Positions 50,291 to 63,407 are shown, counted from the first letter of the stretch. The stretch: 64,000 nt of DNA from Tamarix chinensis (GCA_030549775.1 CM060175.1:42225415-42289414); one strand, 5' to 3'. Notes: generated by a model from the letters alone, not told the origin. Made by a program: numbers and translations.

Positions 50291-50399
50291 GCAAATGTAT
50301 GTGCATGGCAAGTATTTATGAATGGGCAAATGTATGTGCATGGTAAATATTTATGAATAAAATATTTAAGACACTAATCTTTTAAAGTGGAAGATTATT

Positions 50400-50548
50400 G
50401 AGCCGAGTCCAGACCGATCCACCGGTCAGGAATAGTGGTTAGGGTTTTACCCTATGTGCGACCGATCCACCGGTAATAATAGTGGTTAGGACATGAGGTC
50501 CTATATGTGACCGGCCCACCGGTAAAAATAGTGGGGTGACTCGAGCTC
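50400..50548 (+). repeat. Hairpin-repeat block 1 of LTR E
   Basis: Three units of ACCGATCCACCGGT...AATAGTGG, joined by hairpins AGGGTTTTACCCT (50441-50453) and AGGACATGAGGTCCT (50488-50502). The block is closed by GAGCCGAGTC against GACTCGAGCTC. Same layout as in LTR H, but with different stem bases that still pair. Confidence 0.85.
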
Positions 50549-50615
50549 AATAAACACAAACCAGAATCGTTAAAGCTCTTAAAAGATACTAATTACTTAC
50601 AGTGGAACACCATGC

Positions 50616-50765
50616 GAGCAGGAACCAGACCGATCCACCGATCAGGAATAGTGGTTAGGGTTGTACCCTATGTGTGACCGATCCACCAGTAATAATAGTG
50701 GTTAGGGCATGATGCTCTATGTGTGACCGGCCCACCGGTTATAATAGTGGGGTGTTCCTGTACTC
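50616..50765 (+). repeat. Hairpin-repeat block 2 of LTR E
   Basis: Second block, 216 bp downstream of the first. Hairpins AGGGTTGTACCCT (50657-50669) and AGGGCATGATGCTCT (50704-50718); enclosing arms GAGCAGGAAC and GTTCCTGTACTC. All arms differ in sequence from block 1 but remain complementary within themselves. Confidence 0.85.
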
Positions 50766-51356
50766 GCATGGATTGAATAAATAGCATGACGTGTATCAAC
50801 TTACGATGAAAGAAAGACTAAACCATTAATCCAGATCTTTTTGGACCTGATATGTGGACTTGTTGATATTATACTATGGATTTCATTATATGCTTTGATG
50901 TTTCACATGTGTAGTTGGAATTTTATGATGTCTATTATCTGTGTGATTTGATGTGTGAATGTGTTGGCCTTAGTATTCGGTTACCTTACTCAGTACGTAG
51001 CGTACTGATCACCCTTTTCATGGGTGCTGCTCATTCCCACGAGTAGAAGGCCCATCTGACTTGCTACAGATAGGAGATGTTTATTTTGATGCGATAGATG
51101 TCTATGGGACATCAGGTGGGGCTGAGTGATGATCGGACCGAATCTGTTTCAGAGTGGAGTGGCTGGTTTTCCATCGAGATTTCATTTCCAGTTTCTTTTA
51201 ATTATGTTGGAAACCTCGTAAACAATTTTATGATTTTAGTTATTTCTTTTCCCTGAAAAACTACCTTCGTATTTTGAATTGAATAAATACTTATACGTTT
51301 CGAATTACTGTATTTAAGAATTTGGATTTTTTTATGAGCTGTTCTCTTAGCCTTAG

Positions 51357-51498
51357 CACTTGGTACTGGAACGGTAGGAGTGAACCGGTCTGGTACTAAG
51401 TGTGGCGGTAACATCCCCAGAATTCACAGGTTTTCAGTGTTTCTAATTTAATTGCTTCCGCTTTTAAAAAAAAAGGGGGTGAATTTTGGGGTGTTACA
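51357..51498 (+). promoter_or_regulatory. Subterminal stem and terminal mini-segment of LTR E
   Basis: CACTTGGTAC (51357-51366) pairs with GTACTAAGTG (51393-51402) with one G-T pair; the loop contains GGAACGGTAGGAGTGAACCG, the same as in LTR H. GTAACATCCCC at 51408 and the GGGGTGTTACA end bracket the last 91 bp. Confidence 0.6.
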
Positions 51499-51503
51499 AT
51501 TAT

Positions 51504-54270
51504 AATGACTTTGGAATCCTAAACATACTCCTAAGGTCTTATTTTAGCCTAGAGCTTAAGGCATTTTGATCCTAATTTTGATCAAGCAATTACCATATTA
51601 CAAGTGTTGAGAGATCTTGCATCAAGGCGGTTCCTTTTACACTAATTATTTTATCTAAGGAAAAAAGTTACATTATACTTCCAACTTGGGCAAAATATTC
51701 ATCTAAAATGGCAACCATGTAGGTGCCGAATGGATAGCCATGCAAGAGCCACAAAAGCCACCAACTTGGGAGCCACTAAGCCATGCCAACTCAACCCCTA
51801 AATTCTACATTTTTGTAGCTCAACCTCTAGCCCCCAAAAAATAGCCTACAATATACCCCTTTTGGAATATTTTGGGTCATGATAAGAGGGAGGTTTGCAT
51901 CACAATTTATGCTGCACAATTACCATGCACACCTATGCATAAAGCCCACATAAAACACCAACCTATAGGAGCTATAATGGATGAAGTAATCAGCCCCATT
52001 TTCTCCTTTTCATAGCTCCCTACCCCCAGCCACAAAGAAGCCTACAACAACCCTTTTCCTTGGACATCTTAGGCGAAAAAATGAGGTAAGCGGACAAAGA
52101 AAATTAATCCTAAGATGTAGGGAATAATCAACAGCACATGTGACAACTTTTTGGCTAAGCTACTCAATCACCTATGGATAATATCCAACACCCATGCACC
52201 GGCTAGTTGAAGAGTTAAAATTGAAAATTATGGTTGGTATCTTTTGATGAATAGAAGATAAACTAATGAAGCTAAATAACCATCCTTGTTTTTGTATAGG
52301 ATCCCCAAGGATAGGCCCCAATTTAGGGAGTTGTGTTCTCCATGAAGTGACAAACAAGAGTTGATTTCTTCATGTCTAGTAGGTAGTTTTGTGTGGTTAA
52401 TAACCTACCATTTTTGTGTGTAAAACCTCCCATGTTAGGTCCTCAAATTAGAGAATTGTGTTTCCCATGTTTTTCCTTATAATTTTTAAATAAACTAGCC
52501 ATAGAAATGGTGTTAGCAATTGGTTGTTCATTTTATAAGCTAGAAGTTAAGTAGTTGAGTTATATTAGAAGTAGATAGTTTATGCAACTAAGTCAAACCT
52601 TAAGGGATAAGAAAGGTCATTTTGTAAATGAGTAAACTAACACACCCTATAAATGTGTTAGTTCCTAACCAAAACCTACAGATCATCCATTGGAATTTAA
52701 TCATAAATGTCGAAATTCATACTACTAAAAGCTTAGTGCATAGCTTTTCTTTTTTTTATCTCCTAAAATTATTATATAATGTATGTCAAGTGTTGAAACC
52801 ATGATTGTCTTGTGTAAGTACTTAGTTTTGGAGAGTTTTCAAATTTGATTTTCTATCTAATATCCCCTTATTCCTATTCTATTTTATTTTTATTTTTTGG
52901 GAACCTAACCCGACTCCAACATCAACACTTGGTATGGTTTCATTTATCTAGCGGTTATGCATCAAAAAAATTCTTTGATATTAAGGTAATATTCTAATAT
53001 ATGATGAAAATAGCCGCAACATCCATACTTAGTTAATGAAGTGGACCTCCTACCCAATGGGCCAACAATATGCTTCTTTAGTTGATTTTAGATAGGTCGG
53101 TTTATATATTGGGATTTGATAAATGAATATTTCCTCTTATGTCCTTTATGTTAAGAAACAATATACTTGTGCTCCCTTTCCACTACCATGGTTGCATCCA
53201 ATATATCGTAATGCATATAGAATTGTATGGGACCCACATGACTCTAAATGGAATACTTTAACCCTTCTTTAAATCTTATGGCTTTAGCATCACCGTTAAG
53301 AATGACATAAAAAGAACAATAGGAAAGGTGTGCCAATAAGTTAACATATTTTTCCACTAATACCCCCTCCTTAGTTAGGTTTTTTCAAGTCTTGTTTGAA
53401 TAGTAAGAACTAGTGACTGGAATAATGTTTAAATAGAAAATGGATGTCATCTTAAGATTATTTAAAGTGTCAACTCCCAATAATTCAAACTTATCTACTT
53501 GAAGGTAAATGAGCTAATAGAGCCTAATGGGAGGCTCTAGAATAAAGATATGATGAGTAACTTCTTGTTACCTAGTGATGGGTCATTGCTCACATCCTTA
53601 TCTACAACTTTAGGATGGAAGATACCTAGGTACGGGTTTATTCAATGATGATTGATATATGATTCAAACTATGTACCATCTATTACTTTTATTAATCAGA
53701 TAAAATAAAGCTATCATAATTAATGCATAAGGAAATGGTCTATGGAGCAAAATTTGTTGTAAAATTTCATTGTTAAGTGTTAAAATTTTGCAAAAATCCT
53801 CCTAGTGATTGAGAAACTCAATGATAGAGGGGTGATACTAAGGGGAGTTTTCCATGCTTGTGAACTAGAAGAGACTAATTTTTATGTGATCTTAGAGTGT
53901 CTAATAATGAAAACCTAATAGATTTTTTATCCATTTATTGTAAAAGCTATGGAAAGGTTCATTAGCATGTAGAGATTTGAAAATTATAAGAAGATAATAT
54001 GATTGATGAAACATGGATTTGCATGTATACGTAGGCATTATATTGGGCATGAAATGATTTTATGTTCAATAATATGGTTAGGAAAAGACATGAGCTTAGA
54101 TATTATAGTGAATAGGTACTCAACATAACTTGGGAGGATGAATGCAATTATGTATTGATGAAGATAATGTGAAACGGTCATCATCAATGGATGAGTATAT
54201 TAAATTAAATAGTGATGCAAGTAAGATTAGAACCAAAATTTAGGGACTAGTTTTTTTTTTTAGTAATGGC
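51504..54270 (+). other. Flank with a possible copia-type LTR end and primer site
   Basis: AT-rich, without coding domains. A promoter-like CCCTATAAATGTGTTAG is at about 52649. At about 52930 TTGGTATGGTTTC could be a decayed tRNA primer site (the initiator-Met type would be TGGTATCAGAGC), placing an LTR end just before it. Together with the copia gag remnant at 58490 this suggests one plus-strand element, interrupted by LTR J. The ORF at 52172-52357 is not supported as a gene. Confidence 0.3.
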
Positions 54271-56550
54271 TATAACACCCTCACTTTTACTACCAAAATA
54301 GTAATAATAATAAAGGATTGTGGAAGCTAAAATAATAAAAAAATGTAGAATATTACCACCACATCTGACTTGGAGATAAATAGATGTGCATAAGACCTAA
54401 ATATTGCTAATGTTAGGCTAAAACTCAACCTTTTTAAAAATTCAATGATAAAGAGGGAACATCATAAATAACATAAATGAATAAGAGTTACGCAAACAAA
54501 AATCAAATAAACACGAAAGTAAAGTATATAAAAAATAATTAAATAAAAGGTATCCCAGCACAAGAAACTACATTAAATAACTTTATAGTCTAACCTAAGC
54601 GCAAGCAAAGGTACTCATAAGCTAAAATCTACACCTACATAATCTATGTGCTATGCCAATAAAAGTTGACATCATCATTGTAACCAAATGGCAAAGTATA
54701 ACATTATAGCCACGTACTGAGCAAAACCAACTTCTCTAAAGAGATAACACATCAAATGAAACACATAACACAAGGAATATGATTTAGAGTGATCTTTGTA
54801 TAGACTTCAAGACATTCATTTCATGGTATCACATATTACATTAGCCATATGATAATACAATAACATGATATAGCAATACATATCAGTATTGTTATCTTAA
54901 ACCATATTATATGATTCCACACTTACTAATCATACAATTCCTCTTTCACTTATTAAAAAAGGGTAGTACACACATTATCTACTAAAACAAATGTAATTAT
55001 TTTTAATTTATAACTCGATAGGGATACAAAAATAGCTTACGCACTTTGTGGTAACTTGTATCAAGCTCACATCAATTATTTAACACACATAAATCCACCT
55101 ACATCATAAAATCCTTAAGTTTGTATATCCTTAAAGAGATCCATATAATCCTAATAGAGTAGATGTGGATCCTTACTAGTGTATAGAAGTAACTAGACAA
55201 ATGACAAAAATAAAGAAGGCTAACATCTTATTTCTAAGATAGCTAATCTTATATTATAACTATTCTCAAAATTGATATCTTTTACTTTAAGTATTAGTAT
55301 TTTATTTGGAATGATCATGTAAAACACATAAATCACACAAATTATCAATTATTAAACACTTTACCATTTAAAAAAAATTCTATTTATTCAATTTATTATC
55401 ATTTATCAATAAGGGATCAAAGGGTTAAATCCATAATTAGATACCATTACCCACGACATTTAACAACTCATTATCCACTTACCCTCTTTATTTTAAATTA
55501 TTCAAAAACTCAACCTTAAGGTCAATGACCAAAGCCAAAGTCATTAGTCAACTAGGAATCACCTAATATCCATATTAACCCACTTACACATATTTCATTA
55601 GTTACAACAAAAATACCCTTATTGTGACTTATATCCATTAATTAACCTTTTAAACATTAACATTCATATTCCCACACTTATATATTTCAAAAATATATAC
55701 TATTATTCATAACAATAATTTTTATAATAAAAATAGTTCAACATATAAGTGAAAATATCAAATTACCTCCCCCTTTTTTTATTTATCAAAATTAGCTCAT
55801 TGAAAAGAATTTTAATGCTAAACATTATTATTATCAAATGAAATTCATCCAAAGATCATAAATATTAAATTAATCATTTTAAATTAAAATTTTAGCTTTG
55901 GGCATTTTCTAAATTTTATGAAATTACCAAAATATCATTTTTTGTGCTTAAAACTCACTATATAAAACACGAACCATGCATAACTATTACACAAACCAAC
56001 ATACATAACATGACCTCATAGTATTACACACATGACCATACATAACTATGACACATGTTGGAAAAATCACTGAATTTAAGTGAAAATGCATGGCTCACAA
56101 AACTTAAATCATGCCTTTCTATTCCAGAATGAGCTCAAATTTGTAATATATCATGCATGAAACTTTAAGTAAAAATACTCAATAAACACAATGAAATAAT
56201 AAAAAGTAGCTAAAAGCCTAGGGGCTCAAAAATAATGAGCAAGCTAATAGCCTCAATTCATGCCTTAATTATTTTCATCCACTATACAACCATGCAAGCT
56301 TAAAATGTTATTCTCACATAAAATTCCTATAATACATGCTTTCATGATAGCATATGAAAACTCATATCATCACATAATACTTTATAATACACATAGTACA
56401 TGTGCTTTCACATAATTATCACAAAAATACATTATCTTGCACAAATTAAACCTTATCATGCATACGAAGTATAACAGACCCTAAACATACTAATATTTAA
56501 AGTCTATCATTTATAAAGCGTAGTTGGATTCACCTAATATATAAGTTACA
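54271..56550 (-). mobile_element. LTR J, 3' end clear, 5' end uncertain
   Basis: The plus strand starts TATAACACCCTC (54271), and the subterminal motif AATATTACCACCACATCTGA follows at about 54349, aligning with the complement of the LTR H motif (ATTACCGCCACAT). The 5' end is tentatively put at AAGTTACA (56550), followed by ATGAA versus ATGGC before 54271 (3 of 5); 57953 (GATATTACA) is an alternative. No coding domains. Very AT-rich and diverged. Confidence 0.5.
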
Positions 56551-58160
56551 ATGAAAAAAGAATTATAAAGAGCCCCTTTCTCAAGCTAAGATCTAGGGTC
56601 TCCTTGAATACCTTTCAAAAATGAAAAGAAAAACTTCAAATATATTTCAACATAGAAAATATCAAATGAGAAGGGAAAAAATATCAAGAACAATATATTT
56701 ACTCTCTTGAAAACAAGAATGAAAAAGGATAGTGTTGGATCCCTAAGAGTATTGATGATTCCAAACTAGTGTTTATGATTGCATATGCATTGGCCTATAT
56801 AAGTATGTTATGTATGTAAAATCCATGAGAATAGATTAAAACAAAAGACCAACAATTATATAGGTAATAGGTCTTACTCAAGACAATAAGAGACAAATAT
56901 CATAACCAAGAAGTACAACATATCATAACTCAAAAAGGAGGCATTTAAGGTGTCTCCAAGAACTAGAAACAATATTTCAACTTTCAAGGACTATATATGT
57001 AGTTTGAGAAAAAGTGTAAAAGAAGGGAGAAGTTGGATCCAAGGTAAGTTTAGGACCCCTGGGGGTAAGGGAACAACTATTAATTAATGGTAATGATTAT
57101 GGATCCATTGGCATGAAATTTCTAAAAGCACCGAAATGCATGAATTTGAGATGAAAAACTATATATTAATAGTTATGAAATTAAGAGAAAAGATTATTTT
57201 GTTCTAGATATGAAAGAAAAGGTTAAAAAAATATTTTATAGCCATGATATTTCATAAAATGGATTCCAAACAACATAAGAGAATGAATCTAAGATTTGTA
57301 ATTCAATTATTGGAGACATGAATAATGTGGATATCAATGATGACCTTCAAGAAAAAAAATTATTTTATGAAGAAATTTTATTTGAGAAACAAAATATTCA
57401 AAATTTTTAAAATTCATGAAGATGTGCAACCGCATTTTAATATAAAAGAAGGTTAAAGATATTGTTAGAAAGACACAAATCAACACGAGCAAAGAGAGTA
57501 ATCACTTCGAGAGTATTTAAGAGATCAAGGAAAATATATTATAGGATTTTAGAGAGACAATAATACTTATAATTTGAGTTAATAATAATAATATGTTAAG
57601 TGAGAAATAAGAGTTCAAAAATAAATTTATTATACTCAAATGAAGAGAAAACGAGGGTATGAGTGTACTTGAGAACAATCACGAATATGATTAAGGAGCA
57701 CAATCAAAGTTGATTATAGGGAACCTAGTTTTAGAAAGATTTTAGGAATTAACTTTTACAATTTTATAAACCAAAGAAGATTTAAAATAATTTTAACTAG
57801 TCATGTTCATATAATAGAATTGATCAAACCATGTAAAAATTAGGTGTATTATCTTTATTTTTTCTTACTCTACAAACATACAACAAACATGACCCAAACA
57901 CTACAATCAAATAAGGATCACACAACATACTAGATTATAGATCTGATATTACATCACATCGTATAATAAAAAGTATCATTATTTTATTAATTCCATCAGA
58001 AAGTTTGAGTGATCCTACATAATCAATTTTATTAGCCTCTTGAGTGTGCTATGAAAGTAAAAACTTGTATTAATGCATGTTATTTTTAGGCATAGGGATA
58101 CTCTCAAGATATAAATTCCAAAAATTCCTAGATTCATGGGAGAGCTATCTCTAATGGGAA
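56551..58160. other. Unresolved repeat DNA, copia-LTR-like words
   Basis: TGTTGGATCCCTAAGAG begins at 56733, and a purine tract AAAAGAAGGGAGAAG followed by TTGGATCC is at about 57018-57040, both reminiscent of copia LTR and polypurine sites. I cannot define an element. There are no ORFs with domains. Confidence 0.25.
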
Positions 58161-58489
58161 AATCATATGATGAAGTATATCAAGGGTTTAGATTACTAAT
58201 GCTATAAGATCATCTCGAATGATCATTTTAAATTTGCAAAGAAAAATGAAAAAGGTGTTGAGAAAAATAAAGCTAACAACAATTATAAATAAATGGTAAT
58301 ATAAAGATTAATAAGAACTTTAAAGCCACGTGGATACTCAAATATGTAATAGGACATGAAAAGTATGATAGATTATCAACATGAGGAAACACTAAAATAT
58401 AATAGGATGTACTTGAACTAACTATAAGGGAATAAAAGAGGTAAAGCGATATGAAATTAACATATTAATGCATAAATATTAATTAATTT

Positions 58490-58900
58490 CTATATAGAAG
58501 GATGAGACAACCAAGGAGATGTTTACTTGGTTCATTCGCATCATTAATGAGTTGTAATCACTCAATAATACATTCATTAATGAAGATCTTGTAAGGAATG
58601 TACTCAAAAGTCTCTCCAAAATATGGCTAACTAAGGCACTACAACTTAAGAAACAAATTATCTCTCCATTATTTTCTTGAAACAACTCATTTGATCCATA
58701 AGGATGCATAAGATGATATTGGAATTTAAATCTCATAAAAACTCTACTAAACATAAAGGGATAATAGTAAAGGAAAAAACATAATGTGATAAAGAAAAGG
58801 ATGCTAAAGATGAAGTTGACAATGAGATTGTTATGTTAGCAAGAAGATTAAATAAATTCTTTAACAATAATAGAGGAATAATATAAAAAGGGTGAAAACA
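58490..58900 (+). pseudogene. Ty1/copia gag remnant (UBN2-type)
   Basis: Plus-strand translation gives KDETTKEMFTWFIRIINEL, then NEDLVRNVLKSLSKIWLTK, and further on DNEIVMLARRLNKFF. These follow the layout of copia-type gag (UBN2): a 'TRF..IINEL' helix, the 'LVRKILRSLPKSW' segment, and the basic linker before the zinc knuckle. At least three in-frame stops break it. The zinc knuckle, integrase and RT are absent in the window. The ORF on the opposite strand at 58479-58754 is a shadow of this remnant. Confidence 0.7.
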
Positions 58901-59422
58901 CACTAAAGGGTGAATAGGCTCCTGAAAATGGAAATTGGAATATTAACAAATTTATGACATAATTTATAATGATTTAATAGCAAACAACCTCTTCATTTAG
59001 TACTAAAAGGTCTTCCCTTTTGGATTTTGAAACTATTAATGAGTTTATTGAATATATTCTACTAGGTTTATGTACCTATAATTCTAATGACTTTATGAGA
59101 TATATTTAGAACTTTATCTATTTTTCTCCTCTATATTCTAGGTTCTACATTAGGAATTTTTACAAGAATGATATGCATAATCATAACCCCTTAATAATGA
59201 TTTTTTTAATGAAGCATGTTTATGATTATAATGCTTATCATAAGAATTGAGATGTAAGAATTTAAGAACAACTTTGTGAGTGTAATAAAGATAGAAGAAT
59301 CATATATTATAATGAAAGAGCTTGATTCTAGCTAAGTTGGATGATCAAAAGCACTTTTGAGAAATAGCTCAACAAATTAGACTTTGAATGAAAATAAATA
59401 TGAAATAATTATAAGAAAGAAT
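58901..59422. other. AT-rich DNA after the copia remnant
   Basis: No recognisable domain; probably the decayed continuation of the copia internal region up to the start of LTR G1. Confidence 0.4.
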
Positions 59423-60831
59423 TGTAATCCCCAAAATTTTTTAAAAGCCTATAATTTAATAAATAAATTTTTTAGGGATAAATTAGCCTTTAAATATATT
59501 TAATTTAATTATTTTATGGATTTTAAGTATATAAAATTGGATATAAATATTTAATAAATTAATATAAATATTTTTCTATTTTATCATACTCTTTTTGTTT
59601 AAATCATTTTTCAAACCATTATTTTACTAAAATTATACTTTTTAAACCCTTATATTTAAATTAAATTAAATTATTAAATAAATTTATTACCCATAAATAT
59701 TGTATTTTATTATTTTATAAATAAAATTATTTTAATTGTCCCATTTTCCCTTTTCTTTTTCTTTTTCTTTTCCCTTTCCTTCTCCTTTTCTCCCTTTTCT
59801 CCTTTCTTTCTTTTTCTTTTCTCCTTCCCTTGGGCCACCGGCCTTGGCCTGCCTCACCTCCCTCCTACGCATTAGGCCGCTGACCCATCTCTCTTCTCCT
59901 CCCTCTCCTTCTCTCGCGTCATCGGCTCAGACCACCCCCCTTTTTCTTTTCTTTCTTTCCCGCATGAGCCCGGCCTGCCTCCCTTCTTCCTTTTCTTTCC
60001 TTTCTCCCCGACCGGCCCAGCCCATGTCCTTCTCCCCTTCAGCTAGCCTACACGCACCAGCCTCCCCCTTCTTTCTTTATTCTTCTTCTTCCTTTTTCCC
60101 CGGCGCCAAACCCAACCACCACCGCCATCTTTGCCACCCTACCTACAACCTCCCCCTATTGATATCCCTATCTCTCTCTCTCTCTTTCTCCCACCATTTC
60201 TCTGCCCATCCCAGCCCCACCATCTCTTTCTCCCCTCCCCTATGCCCTGCCATACCCCTATCTTCTTTCCCCTCTCGACAACTCCCATTCCCCTACCACT
60301 CTACCATCGCCTTCGAGCTCCCCTATCCCCTCCTTTATCTTCCTCTTCTTTTTCTTTTTCCTTCCCTACCTCATTTGGCCATTTTTTGAGCTTCCCTTGC
60401 ATTCCCCGATCTTCTTTTCCTTCCTTTATTCTACTTCCCTCATCCTCCCTATTTTGCTTCACCACCACTATTCCGTTGCCGTCGCCGCCTCACCAGCCAC
60501 CTATGCCACCCCCTACCACCCTCTACCTCACCCCTGAACCATCACAGCACCCCTCGAGCCACCCCACAACCTCATCCTTCCTCCCCTCTTCTTTTTCTCC
60601 CTTCTCGGCAACCACCCTACACTGCATCTCTCTACTGCCTCTACCGCCACCTGAGCGGCTAAAATAATCCCTACAACCCCTATACCACACCCAAACCTCC
60701 TTTAGCTAAAACCACCACCCACATGCCTTATTTTCCCCCCTCCCTTTTCCTTCCTTCTCAGCCCCCTCCATCTCAACCCACCTCGGCCGCCACTTTTGCG
60801 GCCTCGCTGCCATCGCCTCCACCACCCTCAG
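59423..60831 (+). mobile_element. LTR G1, 5' portion, interrupted by G2
   Basis: Starts TGTAATCCCCAAAATTTTTT at 59423 and follows the usual plan: about 300 bp AT-rich, then a long C/T-rich tract (59740-60830). At 60832 another LTR start cuts it. The rest must lie beyond the window. Pro/Ser-rich ORFs at 59736-60389 and 60131-60667 reflect the C/T composition, not genes. Confidence 0.7.
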
Positions 60832-61854
60832 TGAAATACCCCAAACATCCTAATTTAGGAATTATGGCAAATAATAATTTATTAGAGAAAAATTAAGAAA
60901 ATAGGTGAATTTATTAAATAAAGAGGAAATTTATTGAGGAAAAATAAGGAGAAATTAATAAATAAGTTATTTAGAAAATTTTGGACATTTTACTAATTAA
61001 AATGGAAGTTAAGGACAATTTATTCAAAATAGCATAACTAATCTAAAAATAGATTTAATTATTATAATTAAAATAATTATTATTAAAATTAAATATATAA
61101 ATTAATTAGATAAATAAATAAATACCCAAATACCTCCAACCCAACCATTTTGTCATTTCTCCATTTTTCCTTTTTCCTTTTTCCTTTTCTTCTTTCTTTT
61201 CTCCTTTTTTTCCTTCCTCCTCCTTAACTTTTTTTTCTTTTTCTTTCTTTCCCCCCCGGACTGGGCCGGCCTGCGCAGCCCAAACCCCCCTCCCCGCCTC
61301 TCCTTCCTTCTTATCGCTCGCGGCCCAGCGAGCCAGCCGCCCGTGCACCCAAACGCAGCGTTTTGGCTCTCCTCCCGCTGAGACGCTGCGTCCGATCGCT
61401 GAAGATAGCCGTTGCCAAACGGGCAACGCGACGCGGCGCTCTGTCCCCCATACCGTTGAAACGCCGCGTTTAGTTTTAAAAAAACCTTATAAACGCCGAA
61501 CCGGCCGGTCCCCCCTTCTTTTTCTTTTTCCCCTGGACCGCCGGTCCTCCTCCTTTCCCCTTCCTTCTTCTTCCCCCGCACAACCGCCGACCTGCAGCTC
61601 GAATTTTGCCGGCGGCCACCAGCCCAGTACCAGCTGTCTTTCCCTGCCTCTCTCCCTGTCGTTTTCTTTCTCTTTTCGACCCCGACCAAGTCCCTCTCTC
61701 CCTTTCCCGCGTGCCCACCTCTTTCCCTTTTCCTCTCCCCTTCCCCGACCCAGCCTGCAATGGCAGGACCTGCACCACCTGCCACCAGCCGGCCACCTGC
61801 ACACCTACCTCGCACGCCTCCTTCTCCCCTTGTCGTCTTCCCCTTCCAATTGCC

Positions 61855-61862
61855 TATAAATA
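61855..61862 (+). promoter_or_regulatory. TATA box of LTR G2
   Basis: CCTATAAATACCCC, 1023 bp into the LTR, in the same position as the TATA box of LTR E. Confidence 0.55.
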
Positions 61863-62522
61863 CCCCCCATTGGCAGCCCCGATCAGCTCCCTTTTCGTTT
61901 TTTTTGCCCCGAAACCCTGCCTCTCCGCCGCCTCAAAAAGACGGGCTTTTCGCCGTCACCGGAGACAGCCGCTGCCACCTCTGGCCACCGTTACCATCCC
62001 TGCACCTCCCTCAACAAAACCAAGCCACCACCACCCTCCGCCTTGCCCTGCACGTGCCGCCCTCGCCGTGCAAAGTTCCTATCCCGAAAACCACCACTCC
62101 CAGCCTTCGCCGCCTCCCACCGCCAGTCCAGCCGCCACCAGAGCCTCTTTCACCCTCCAAAATGCCCAGCAGACCTCCCTCTACCTTTCCCTGCCTTCAA
62201 CTTCCCCTGCCTCCCTCTCCTCCTTCCTCCCTCATCTTCCCCCTCTCTCCACCACCCTCGGCCGCCGCCGCCGCCCCTTGCCACGCCACCACCCTCACTC
62301 CACTCCCCTCCACCTGCTGCTTCTCCCCCCACCTCAAACTTCTCTTTTCCTCCTACCATCCAGCCCCCACCTTGATCTTTTCCCTTCCCTTCCTCCTCCA
62401 CCGCCGCCGCCGTCGCCGCCACGCGCCGCCGCCGGACCACCACTGACCCTAGGTGGTTCTCCACTCATCCGAACCCTAATACCCCTTTTATATAATTGCT
62501 ACTATTTTCTACTAATATTTAT

Positions 62523-63030
62523 ACTAATATACTTATTATTATTATTATTATTATTATTATCATTATTGTTATTACTTTTATTATTACTATAATTATTATT
62601 ATGATTATTATTATTATTGTCATTATTACCATTATTATTGTCTCTATTATTAATGTCTTATTTTCTTACTAATACTAACATCCCTTTTAAACCCTAATTT
62701 GTATTATACTTAACTTTGGTCCTATTCTTATAATTATTAGTATTAACATTTTTATTATTATTATCTCTATTATCCTTACTATGGTTATTATTATTACTAC
62801 TTAACCTTACTTGGATGTATTATTGTTATAACCATTACTACTAGGAGTATTATTATTATTATCGTTATTATTAGTATTATTACTATTATCATTATCACCC
62901 TTAAGAATAGTTTACTTGTAATATTGTGACCTTATAATATTATTATTTCAAACCTAACACCATTGTTGGACTTAATCTTAAAAACGCTAGAGTTCTATTA
63001 CTTGAAACATAAGTATCATTATTAGTAGTC

Positions 63031-63091
<61 letters not shown>

Positions 63092-63092
63092 C
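62523..63092. repeat. ATT microsatellite arrays in LTR G2
   Basis: Several ATT-based arrays separated by degenerate copies; the longest pure run is 63031-63092. Confidence 0.85.
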
Positions 63093-63407
63093 ACTATTTT
63101 ATTATGACTAGTGAACACTAGTATTATAAGAATGGAACTAATGGGCTCAATAAAATAAGGGTAACAATAAGTATCATAAATAACTATATTTTGACTACTA
63201 ATATTTAGTATACTAATTCTAAGGTAAAAACCCTAGTTTTTGTATAAAACCCTTTTTAGTAATAAAAACCCTAACCTTAAACTAGAATGAGGATTGATAG
63301 TAATTATAAGGGAAACTAATACTTAGCATTTTTCCCTTTTATAGGTAACCCCGACCAAAGCCCTAAGGAGTTAGAGGAGCGTGCTCCAAGCCCGGCATCG
63401 CCTTAGG

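Larger units (their letters stand above)
47493..51498 (+). mobile_element. LTR E, solo LTR with perfect 5-bp TSD
   Basis: Begins TGAAATGCTCCG at 47493 and ends TTTTGGGGTGTTACA at 51498, flanked by ATTAT on both sides (47488-47492, 51499-51503). Length 4006 bp, no gag-pol. Parts in order: AT-rich start, GC-rich pyrimidine tract 47930-48980 with a TATA box (TATAAATA, 48527), two ATT arrays, a minisatellite (49930-50290), two hairpin-repeat blocks (50400-50765) and the subterminal stem (51357-51402). It shares the last 150 bp and the hairpin blocks with LTR H, but its start is of the TGAAATACCCC subtype seen in F and G2. Confidence 0.95.

Noticed and set aside
49938..50356. Repeat proteins (VWVLVLH, MQTLTPR types)
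   Set aside because: Products of the minisatellite period; no start context and no homology expected.
58479..58754. Minus-strand 91-codon ORF
   Set aside because: Antisense of the copia gag remnant, which gives the recognisable motifs on the plus strand.
59736..60667. Long Pro/Ser-rich ORFs (217 and 178 codons)
   Set aside because: They lie in the C/T-only tract of LTR G1, where stops are rare on the plus strand. No domain, several frames open at once.
61153..62592. ORFs of 328, 228 and 220 codons on both strands
   Set aside because: Low-complexity translations of the GC-rich pyrimidine island of LTR G2; both strands are open because of composition.
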